This document shows positions 18,333-28,600 of a DNA stretch of 64,000 nt, one piece after another (the stretch's first letter is position 1; each line of letters starts with the position of its first letter). The stretch comes from Symbiodinium natans (taxonomy: Eukaryota > Sar > Dinophyceae > Suessiales > Symbiodiniaceae). Made by a program: the position numbers and the translations under genes. Location: NCBI GenBank assembly GCA_905221605.1, contig CAJNDS010002635.1, positions 439,001 through 503,000 of the forward strand, given 5' to 3'. Below the pieces are notes generated by a model that was not told the origin of the DNA, made no database searches, and saw nothing but the letters and a program-made list of their open reading frames with translations.

Positions 18333-19311
18333 TTGGGGATTTGGGCTCCGGGCTGCCCGGAACCTTGGGGACGAAATATGAACCCTAAAGGGTTTTCATG
18401 GTTCAAATACCTTAATATGAATTATAGTCGTCACCCTAAACCCTATAACCCTATAACCCTAAACCCTAAACCAGGGCATGTGACCCCAATGTTAGGGTCC
18501 ATTTCGTCCCCGAGGACAGGGGAAAGCCTTGCGGCGCCGTTTTCTTGACAAGCAGACACGTCTCTCAGTTCTCAAGTCTCGAAGAGACGGAGATGGGCCA
18601 CTGCATCGCAAAGTTGCAGGAATCCAGGGCTGCACTCCAGCACTTTTTTTTTCGGGTTGAAACCCTAAACCCTAAACCCTAAACCGTTTAGGGTTTAGGT
18701 TTGGGTGACTCTCTGTGACCATCGCGTGATCTGTCAAAGATCTAAACCCTTCGGTCACTTCATTAAGGGGGGGGGGGGGGGGGCTCAGGATAGCCATGCT
18801 GATCATCTGGGTTTAGGGTTTAGGGTTTAGGGTTTAGGGTTTAGGGTTTAGGCAAACGTGCTTCGTTCCTCGCGTCTTGGACTTGCAAAAACCATCCTCG
18901 AGACTTGTGTTGCGATGCACGGTGTCATAGAGACTGATGTCAAGGAAGTGCGGTAGTACCCCTAAACCCTCAACCTTCAACCCGCAACCCTCAACCCTAA
19001 ACCCTAAACCCTGAAGAGAGTGGCTGCTGTGCTTGTGAGGACTCCAGAGGTCAGCCCAGAAGTACCTTGGGGACGAAATGGGCCCTAAAATTGGGGTCAT
19101 ATACCCTGACTACTACCCTAAACCCTAAACCCTAAACCCTAAACCCTAAACCCCTACAATTCCGATTAAGGCATATGAGACCATAAACCCCTTTAGGGTT
19201 CATGTAGTCCCCAAGGTAGGACTCAGCAAGGAATGCACAGGTCACACTTCGTGTGGACTGTTGGACTGTTGGGGCAAGGTGCAATGCTCTCCAGGGCTGA
19301 GGGATCTTGGG
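18333..19311 (+). CDS. Plus-strand gene, five exons in one frame
   Basis: Exons ~18333-18359, 18515-~18652, 18852-18947, 19017-19061 and 19216-~19311. Peptides: GIWAPGCP, DRGKPCGAVFLTSRHVSQF, LEETEMGHCIAKLQESRAA, ANVLRSSRLGLAKTILETC, VAMHGVIETDVKE, RVAAVLVRTPEVSPE, VGLSKECTGHTSCGLLDCW. The joins 18359/18515 (donor GAACC) and 19061/19216 (donor GTACC) cross family A elements. The exon at 18852 follows TTTAG/G of a telomeric tract. No family recognised. Confidence 0.65.
18360..18514. mobile_element. Family A element forming a GA-AG intron
   Basis: Ends CCTTGGGGACGAAATATGAA and ATTTCGTCCCCGAGG. A CCCTAAA/CCCTATAA tract interrupts it at AGTCGTCA / CCAGGGCATGTGACC, nearly the same position as in the copy at 30.4 kb. 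Confidence 0.75.
19062..19215. mobile_element. Family A element forming a GT-AG intron
   Basis: Ends CCTTGGGGACGAAATGGGC and CATGTAGTCCCCAAGG, flanked by TA. A telomeric tract sits between ACTGACTACTA-like and CAATTCCGATTAAGG interior motifs. Confidence 0.8.
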
Positions 19312-19521
19312 GTTTAGGGTTTAGGGTTTAGGGTTTAGGGTTTAGGGTTTAGGTGAGTTTGAGCAGATAGAGGCATGAAGTCTTGTGCATTGTGTGCGAG
19401 GGGACTTTCCTTCATAATGGCAGCTCCTATACTGCTCAGATGATCGTCTTGTAGGCGTCGATGCCGCCATGAGCCCTAATCACCAAAACCCTTAAACTCT
19501 AAGCCCTAAACGCTAACACAT

Positions 19522-19655
19522 TGCCCCAAGCACAAGCGGAGAGCCCGGTCCCTACGAGGAGTCAACGACTGCAGATACCTCACCCGCAGGCGCGAACTCG
19601 CGAGCCGAGCTAAGGAGAAAAAGAAGCCTCTTTGGGCCAGTGTGCGAGAAGGGGG
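19522..19655 (+). CDS. Plus-strand exon
   Basis: Reads APSTSGEPGPYEESTTADTS then PAGANSRAELRRKRSLFGP. Probably a later exon of the same gene. An intrinsically disordered composition. Confidence 0.5.
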
Positions 19656-19891
19656 GGGTGTGAACCCTAAACCCTGGAAACTCCTAAGGCCTAGAAACTC
19701 CTAAGCCCTAAGCCCTAGAAACTCCTCAGCCCTAAACCCTAAACCGTTTAAACCCTAAACCCTAAACCCTAGAAACTCCCAAACCCTAAACCCTAAACCC
19801 TAAACCCTAAACCCTAAACTCTAAACTCCCAAACCCTAAACCCTCAACGTAAACCCCCCGATAGTCCTGGGGTTCGCAGCTCAAGGCTGCC

Positions 19892-19972
19892 CTTGCCTGA
19901 TCGATCGTCGTGCCGGCTTCTTGGACTGATTCGCTCCGTCCGAGTTCCTTTTCTGGGACCTCACAGGGGCAC
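19892..19972 (-). CDS. Possible minus exon with basic C-terminus
   Basis: Reads VRSQKRNSDGANQSKKPARR then SIRQGQP and a stop. Strand disagrees with the exons just before it, so either a separate gene ends here or the frame is chance. Confidence 0.3.
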
Positions 19973-20094
19973 CCTAAACCCTAAACCCTAAACCCTAAAC
20001 CCTAAACCCTAAACCCTAAACCCTAAACCCTAAACCCTAAACTCACAACAGCCCAGGGGCATCCTGGAGCTCTGTAGGGTTGAGGGTGTAGGGT

Positions 20095-20225
20095 TTGGGG
20101 TTTAGGGTTTAGGGTTTAGGGGTAGGGTTTAGGGTTTAGGGTTTGGGGTTTGGGGTTTAGGGTTTAGGGTTAGGGTGTAGGGTTTAGGGTTTAGGGTTTA
20201 GGGTTCAGGATGGTTCAGGGGGAGG
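20095..20225. repeat. Telomeric tract with variants
   Basis: TTTAGGG mixed with TTTGGGG, GTGTAGGG and GGGTAGGG variants. A CCCTAAA tract at 19979-20042 faces it in the opposite orientation about 50 bp away. Confidence 0.85.
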
Positions 20226-20470
20226 GTGTAGGAATCCTTGGGGGCTCTGAGGTTTAGGGTCGCTTTAAGGCCGGGATCTCCCTATGTCTCTGAATCGTGC
20301 CTTCTCTCGCATCTCCGAGCCGTGCTTTGTCGACATGTCATAACATGTTGCTTTGCCCTTTTGGAAAAATACAAGGGTTTAGGGTGTAGCTTAGGTTTTA
20401 GGGTTTAGGGTCTAGGGTTTAGAGTTTAGGGTTTAGGGGCTGTCTTGCTGATCCTTGGACATCACCCCAG

Positions 20471-20695
20471 TTGGAGCGTTTGGGGTCTCTCTTTTGCTCT
20501 CCTGCTTTCGACCATTCATCCCAGTGGCGCAATGCGCGGGATCACTTTGTCGATGACCTTCCGAACAAGGACAAAATCAACAGACCCTTGGATTCTGAGC
20601 ACCCTTCTAGCAGGCTGACAGACGTTGCAGGCAGTGCTGCTTCCGCTTTTTGGGGCGTTTCCTCTCTGAGTCCACCACTCATCCTTGAATCCTAA
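20471..20695 (+). CDS. Possible plus exon
   Basis: 74-residue frame with HFVDDLPNKDKINRPLDSEH and SSRLTDVAGSAASAFWGV, ending where a CCCTAAA tract begins. The minus strand is also partly open. Confidence 0.4.
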   Translation: MERLGSLFCSPAFDHSSQWRNARDHFVDDLPNKDKINRPLDSEHPSSRLTDVAGSAASAFWGVSSLSPPLILES

Positions 20696-20756
20696 ACCCT
20701 AAACCCTAAACCCTAAACCCTAAACCCTAATCCACCCCCCCCCCCCCCCCCCCCCA

Positions 20757-20812
20757 CCGACTCGTTGTACTCCTCCACGCGCTTCTGCCTCGAGGCGGAG
20801 CTCGCACACGGT
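20757..20812 (-). CDS. Short minus exon
   Basis: Reads SSASRQKRVEEYNES between a C-tract and a telomeric tract. Charged and coding-like, gene unknown. Confidence 0.4.
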
Positions 20813-21107
20813 TTAGGGTTTAGGGTTTATAAATAGGGTTTAGGGTTTAGGGTTTAGGGTTTAGGGTTTAGGGTTTAGGGTTTAGTTAGGGTTCAAGGTT
20901 CAAGGTTCAAGGTTGAGGGTTGGGATGCATTCCCAAAGACTCCCACACCCCTGAATTGAGGAACATACCCGCAATCATACTCGGGTTCCTACTATAGTTT
21001 AAGGGATATTCCTGAATCAAGGGGTTTTGGAGTTTACCGCGACTCTTCACTTTCATACTGTAAGATGCTATCTTCGATGTCTATGCTGGATGCCTGCGTC
21101 ACAGGTC

Positions 21108-21290
21108 TGGTGGATAGTAGAAACTCAACGAATTTCTGGAAGGGAAAACACCCTGAAACCCAAGTCCGAAAAAAAAAATCCCCAGGAATCTGAACTCCTA
21201 GGAAAAAAGCACGGGTTTGGGGTGGATAGTAGAAATTCAACGAATTTCTAGAAGGGAAAACACCCTGAAGAAAGCATGGGTTTGGGGTGG
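21108..21290. repeat. Tandem duplication
   Basis: GTGGATAGTAGAAACTCAACG / GTGGATAGTAGAAATTCAACG, each followed by AATTTCTRGAAGGGAAAACA, repeat at 21108 and 21224. Overlapping frames of about 100 residues here are artefacts. Confidence 0.7.
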
Positions 21291-21708
21291 GAGTATAGGC
21301 CCTAAACCATACTTAAGCCTTGCAAGACTATCCATGGGGGCCAGAGCGAGGATCGCTGAATTGAGGCTAGCATTAGCTAGGCTGCCCAGTAACCAAGGCT
21401 TAAAAAGGGTGCCCTTTTTTTGCTTAAAGGGGTTCAGAAGGGAACCTAAAGCCCCCAAAAAGGGAATAAGGGTACTACTGGGCATCCTAGTTAGCTTGAA
21501 TAGAAATGTGTATACTGTATCCCCCAAATAGTAGCATTCACTTGGGATGAGGACGCCAAGAAGGTACCCCTACCTCGGAAACCCCCCCCATATATCTTGA
21601 CCTGACCCTAAACCCTAAACCCTAAACCCTAAACCCTAAACCCTAAACCCCAAACCCTAAACCCTGTGTAAAGGTCATTGATGGGTTCTGATCCGCATCT
21701 GTGCCGAT

Positions 21709-21808
21709 TCACGGTTCCACTGCGCCAAGGGGCACCACCGTCTTGTTACCCAGGAAGCCCTCCACAGCGATCTTCAGGGCGATGAGGCCCTGGGCCGCAG
21801 ACCCCTGT
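21709..21808 (-). CDS. Last exon of the anoctamin-like gene
   Basis: Reads GSAAQGLIALKIAVEGFLGN then KTVVPLGAVEP and TGA (21709-21711). The upstream edge lies at a telomeric tract, where TTTAG-type junctions are lacking on this strand, so the acceptor is unclear. Confidence 0.6.
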
Positions 21809-22593
21809 TTAGGGTTTAGGGTTTAGGGTTCAGGGTTTAGGGTTTAGGGTTAGGGTTTAGGGTTTAGGGTTTAGGGTTTAGGGTTTAGGGTTTAGGGTTT
21901 AGGGTTTAGGGTTTAGGGTTTAGGGTTTTAGTGTTTAGGGTTTAGGGTTTAGGGTTTAGGGTTTAGGGTTTAGGGTTTAGGGTTTAGGGTTTAGGGTTTA
22001 GGGTTTAGGGTTTAGGGTTTAGGGTTTAGGGTTTAGGGTTTAGGGTTAAAAGGTTGTCATGGTTCATAGCACCTTAAAAGGCATTATAGTAGTAACATAT
22101 CTCAATAGGAATGGCTGTGGTAGTATGAGGTTCATAGCAACAATACCTTCACAGGAATTGTTCGTAGTATAGGGTGCATTGTGAGATAGAGTAGTGTGGG
22201 GTAGAGCAAAACCCAGAAACTTGCAACATCCTTATCCACATACCCCACCCCCCCTGGAGGCGGCCGGGGAACCCTCTCAATCAGGACGAAGGCGATCAAC
22301 TTCATGAGCATGGAGGAACCTTCGAAGGTGTCGTAGTGGAAGACCACCTGGTTGTTTAGGGGTTAGGGTTTAGGGTTTAGGGGCTAGGGGTTAGGGTTTA
22401 GGGTTTAGGGTTTAGGGGCTAGGGTTACCCCTCTCAACTTGCAATGACTGGCAGTTGGTGTAATACATGTCAGCACGGTAGTTGTTCAAGATACCTGTCC
22501 TCCAAACGCAAACTGCCAATGGCCCATCTCTCTAAACGCATTCCTCTAAAACCTAAATCCTAAACAATCCCCTCCTAATCCCTTAAAGGGTAC

Positions 22594-22630
<37 letters not shown>

Positions 22631-25600
22631 TTTATCTATACACATCTAGGGCCCTAGTTCCCTCAATTCCCTGCTAACCAACAGCATACGCATTCCTTCC
22701 CAAGACGCGCTGTAGGTGGTCATGGTGATGCCAATGAAGCCCACGAAGTGCATGATGGCCGCCCAGGAGCCGATCCCATCCTCCACCCGTCGGAATTATA
22801 GGGTTTAGGGTTTAGGGTTTAGGTTTAGGATTCAGGGTTTAGGGTTTAAGGTATAGGGTTGATGGGTCCCGCCTCTGCCCCCACCCCCTAGCCACCCGCC
22901 GCCCCTACCCCCTCATGCTGCCAGCCCTGCATTCCGGATTTCTAAAGGGCTCCAGTGCCCACGCCCTCATCGCTCACCACCCACAGGTTTTTAGGCATTT
23001 ATGGTAGGGTTTGAGAGCGCGAACCAGGGATGCAAGCCACGAAAATGCACCGGGGTTTCTGTGCTCACTTCGGCTGAGAGTTTGGTCTTGGCGCTGGGCA
23101 CTTGTAGTTGCCTGGAGGCCGACCTAGCTTACCTTGCGGACCAAGTCAGTCAGTCAAGGCCTCGTGTACTGTGACACATGGGCATGGTAAGAACATAGGT
23201 CCCAAAACTGAAAGATTGCACATGCTGTTGCCACAGAGTCGGGGGAGACAGCCATGGTACCTCCAGACCTTCACGAACCCTAAACTTGGGTTCATATACC
23301 ATGTACTACTGAATTCCTGTTCAGGTATTGTGAACCATCAAATCCGTTGAGAGTTCCTTTGGGTACAGGTTGCGGCGTACACTGGGTACCAGAACGCACG
23401 CGCAAGGCTTGAGAGCTCGAAGCATGCCTGCGTCATTGGCATCACTCGCCGCAGGGCATAAGCAAACCTTGCGTCCCGGATGTCGGAGGTTTAGGGGTTT
23501 CGGTTTGGGGTTTGGGGTTTAGGGTTTAGGGCTTAGGGTTTAGGGCGTAGAACTTTGAGATCTTGGAAAGAGGCAACATGGAAGAGGACCTCAAGAACGT
23601 CCCCTCGGGGGCTCATCGGGACCTAATCTAGGGGCCTGAATAATTCGAATAGGGTTTTGAGAGGTTCTGATAATGTATTTATACAGGGACCTCAAGGGAA
23701 TACTAGTAGTAATCATTCCGACCCCTACACTATTCGAACTTCTTGTCATGCACGGACACGTTTTCGGGACAAGGGTGGACTCTTGCGTGCCTTGTTTGAG
23801 CCCTAAACCCTAATTAAACCCTAAACCCGAAACCCTAAACCCTAAAGCCTAAAAACACTAAACCGAAAGTCCTTGGAAGGCTCGCAGCATCGGTTGTGCG
23901 GGTAAGGCCACCATTGTCATGAACATAACTTCAAATCGCTAGACTGGTGGTATAGGGTTTAGGGTTTAGGGTTTAGGGTTTAGGGGCCTCTCTTAGGTGA
24001 CTCTTGTGGGTTGGGGCTTGTGGTTCAGGAGTCGGCAAGCCAGGTAGCTTGAAGGCAGTCAACTTCTTGATGGGGAAGTTGGCGAGGAAGCAAAGCAAGC
24101 TGACGGAAGGGCAAAGGCATCCAAACCTCAGGTTTAGGGTTTGGGGTTTGGGGTTTAGGGTTTAGGGTTTTGCAAATTTTGACTATATTTACTGATATGA
24201 GTGTTATGATGATATCTTGCATCTTGCATCTTGAGCAAGATGCAAGATACTTTGTATCAAAAATTATGTCAATATTCATATTATGTATTTGATTCTGGTG
24301 CTATTCTGGAAGGAAACATGCGACATGAAGGTGGCTGACGTGCTAGCTGACGTGCTGTCAGAACCTTGGACACTGCCATAGTTACAGTACTTGCTTCTGA
24401 CGTCTGATGAGTCAACCCTTATGATGTAAATCAGTTCTACCTCACAAAAGGGGGCCTTCTCAACCATTCGCGCCCTTCTTTTTTTCTAGCTATTTGTTTT
24501 TTGGATATTACTGTTTTTGGGCCAAAAAGCCAACACATTGTGCACTTCCCTGGTGCCCCTTGAAGCCTGTGGCACTTGCCAGAAACTGCTGGAACGGCTG
24601 AGAGCCCTTCGAAGGGTTTCTGGCTCACATTAGCTTGCGAGGAAGTATAGTAGTCAGGGCATGTGACCCCAATTTTGGGGGGTTCATTTCGTCCCCAAAA
24701 ACCCTAAACCCTAAACCCTAGACCCCAAATACCAAACCCTAAACCCTAACCCCCCCCCCCCCCCCCGGTTCAGGGGTCCTTTCATTTCGTCCCCAAGGTT
24801 CGGCATCCCCCCAAAAAGTTTGGAATGTCCTGAAACCTTTACGACCCTGGTCCGCAGAGACAGAGGCATGGCAGTAGCTACAGCAGAAGCCCTAAACCCT
24901 AAACCCTGAACCCTAAACCCTAAACCCCAAACCGCTGGGACACAACATCATACTGTCCGGGCCACATGGTGACGAAGCCAAAGTTGGTCACAACTTGCAT
25001 GTACTGGGTGATCTCCTGCCATCGTCTGTCAGGGTTTAGGGTTTAGGGTTTAGGGCTTAATTAGGGTTCGTCTGGGTTGATGACTGAGTGCTCCAGAAAG
25101 AGCTATGCTTCTGCGTTTGGGCGAATACACCGTTTCTGTTTTGGGGGTTCCCATAATGAGGAATATAAGGACTATAGTACTTCGGAATATATTTAGGGCT
25201 ACCCCCTTTTGGGGAACATCCATGTGAGGTCGCAAACGTGACTCTTAAATGCTTGTGGAGCGCGGTTCTTCTGTCTTTGTTCGGAAGGTCACCTCAGAGG
25301 CTTTGAGGGTATTTTGCGGTTAAGGGGCGAATTTCTTTGCCTGGAATGTCACTTAACAGACTTTATGGCCTGAATTCTTTGTCCGAAAGCCACTTAAGAG
25401 CCCCCTCGAGCTGGACGGGTTATGGCTACGATGAGAGCGGGGCACTCTCGGTAGCAGTCCTCGGTTTCATCGTACTCGGAGAGCATCGCCTTAAGTGCAA
25501 TGACGCCAGGTGTCATAGGCATGCTGCTAAGCGCAAGCCCCTTCTGTTGGCCCTACAGTATCCCTCGCTTGATATGGCTTACAGTAAACTCCAGGAAGTT

Positions 25601-28600
25601 GGAACATGACTCAAGATTATTTGGAGCTGACCCTTTGGGGTATGAGGATAAGGATGTTCCATCTTCTTGGAATTCACTGCATTTGGCCAAAGACGTTGAG
25701 AGCTCCCATCTTCCCATCTTGCCTGCACCTCGATGTAGGACAGCTTGTCCGGCGCGGCTTGGCCTTGCATTGCACGAGGAAAATTAAATAGGGGCCCTGG
25801 GTTTTTGCAGAGCCTTGAAGATGAAAAGCACGGGCTGAACCTTGAACCAGTGGAGTGGTCGGATCTAGATGCAAGTTTGAGACGACCAGGGGTTTAAGGT
25901 TTAGGGTTTGGGGTTGAGGGTCACATTACACATTAAATTCCATAACTCAACAAGTTACACAGCAATCCTTTGAAGACATGGTTTAGTTCAGTTAAGTGTC
26001 CCTTGATACGGAGAATTAGAACGGCACATCAGGGCCTCAGTAGCTGTCCTTCATTATCTTAGTTGCTGAGTTCATAAGCCCCAAAAAAGTGTACACTTTC
26101 AGTTCTATAGGGGATTACCCTAAGGGTCCATGTACCTAAATAGGGAATACTTGTCCATTAAAGTACCTCCTATTTAGGGACTTTTGGGCCCAAGTACACA
26201 ATAATGAGGTACATGGACCCTTAGGGTTATAGTACCCCAAAAGGTGTAAAGTGTGCTCATTCAGCTACTAAGTTAGTTGGCTTATGACTATAAGGCGTTC
26301 TGAGGTATTTGCTCACAGCCCTGGGGACGAAATGAACCCCAAAAATTGAGGGTCATATGCCCTATACAATTATAACTCCTGAAAAGGTATATGAACCCTA
26401 AACCCTTTTGGGGCTAATTTCGTCCCCAAGGAGTATTCTCGAACGTTCTGCTACGCTGTGAGGAAGAAACGGCCACCGGCAGGGGCCCTCGAGATGTCTC
26501 GGCAGCAAGGAAATTGTGAAAATGGAGTCTTTGTGCTGTGTTTTGTATACAAAAAACATGATAAACAAACGGGCGCATGGGAGGGGGGGGGATAGCACAT
26601 ATCAATATATATATATAATATCTATAAAGGAAAACCGGACATGATACATGCAATTATACATACAGACTGTGTATGTATATATGTATATATAGATACATTT
26701 TTTATTCTGTAATTCAACTATTTTTATACTTAGTATATTCACAGGACATGTACCCAAACCCCTGTCCACTCCAGACATCCTGAAACCGACAGGGGGTTCA
26801 GGTTGAAAGCTTCAGGAAGGAATGAACACTTGAAACTTTCTTCTGAAGATGTGGGAAAAGTAGCCCCGCATGAGTTGAAATGAGTGTTTTAGAATGTTTT
26901 GAAATACTCTTGAAATTTGTGGTATTCTTTCAGAAAACCTGGCAACTGTTGAAGATACTGGAAAATCTTGGAGCCGCGGTTTTGACGTTGATATGTTTCC
27001 GATATGCCTCCCCATTCTCAGAGAGAGTAACTTCAGCAGGGAGAGTTTAACTGTCACATAGAGTTGAACAGATTCGCTGGTATTCGTTGTCTGCAGTAGA
27101 GGCAGGATGAGACCTCTGAGGGCAACATACCCCTGCCAAACCCACTGGGCCCTTCGCCGGAGCTTTCTGCTGTTCCTTGCATGCGAGTGGGAAAATCTTT
27201 GGGCTGTTCATGGAGGTTCATGGTGAAACACGTGCAATTCAGCATCATTCAGTTGAATGGGAACAGGCGCCTGGCAGTCTAGTACCAGAGGACACAGTGC
27301 GAAAACGGACATCATGGACCAGCGTTGGCTACTGGAAGCGCAAACCCGTTCGTGGTCGTGCTTGCAGCCGGGCGTCGCTGTCGCTGTTCCTTGTTCATGA
27401 TCTCGGTTCGCATGCTCCACTTCAGTAGGGCCAGGGCGACGATATTCTCCACAACCAAAGATGCCACCTTCGAGACAAGCTGTGGGCTCCTATTCTTGGG
27501 GATTGTAGGGAAGCCACGGTGGTCGGATGTCTCGCTTCAAGAGCTCGAGTTAAGCGCTGCTCTGTGCTTGCTGGAAGGCACCCGCGCACCTGTGTGATGA
27601 AGAAGACACGCAAGTCTGCCCTCAGCACTTCGACACATCCTGTAACTCGTGGGGGGGGGGGGGGGCTCGACTGTACGTTCTGCGGATGGATGAAACCCTG
27701 AACCCTAAACCCTGAACTGCAGATTCTTTCATGCTCTTGGGCTTTCAGGTATGACGGTCCTGCTTTGGGGCACCCTTCCTCCAGGTAAGGCTGGATAAGC
27801 CTCGGATGACCAGGCCCGTCTGTGATTGCAAAGGGGTTTAGGGTTTAGGGGTTAGGGCTTAGGGTTTAGGGTTGAGGGCTGAGGGGTGGCTTACCTGAGA
27901 CTCTATTTACCTACAGTTTAGTACCAACTACCCCTTAACTAGTAGGCATAATCCATAAGGTCGTAGGTATATGGGGTCCCAGGTTCGGTTTAGGATGTAG
28001 GGTGTAGGGTTGAGGGTTTAGGCGGTTTAGAGTAAGAGCTGCCCCTGTATCAGATCGTGGGTCAGTCCTGCACTCGGGCACATGGCCACACCTTGACATT
28101 TGGGTGGTTGTCAAACTCATGATCCCTTTTAGGGTACCCAAATATTAGGTGCCGGATGATCATAGGGATCCCAAAAAGGGACCGTCATTTTGACAACCAC
28201 CCATGTATACGTTGCGCGAGCCTATATCGGGGCAACTGATGAGTTTTCCTTGCGTCTTCAGAAGCACTCAGATTGGATTTGGACGTATGAAGTCCAAGCA
28301 TCAGCAGCCGAGCGAAAGGGTAGTAGAAGATCACGAACTTTACGGCAAAGAGCTTCACAGCCTGACCCGGCAACAAAAGGAAGAAGGCTCTCTCTACAGG
28401 ACTTGGTCTGCGGCCAACAGTGCTTGCCATTTGCTGGCTCGTCACCATCTTACGTACTCTGGAACATTCTTATACCCCTAAGGGTCCACGTACCTATATA
28501 GTATAGACTTGGGCCCTAAAGCCACTATATGGAAACCCTTTAAGGCCCAAGTATATGCTACAGAGGTACATGGACCCTTAGGGTACAACTATACCGCAGT

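Noticed and set aside
21027-21531. Four overlapping ORFs of 68-104 residues
   Set aside because: They span a tandem duplication and both strands are open; no coding pattern favours one.
26812-27248. Two abutting minus ORFs as a bicistronic unit
   Set aside because: They lie in an intron of the anoctamin-like gene, lack motifs, and the ATGA overlap can occur by chance.
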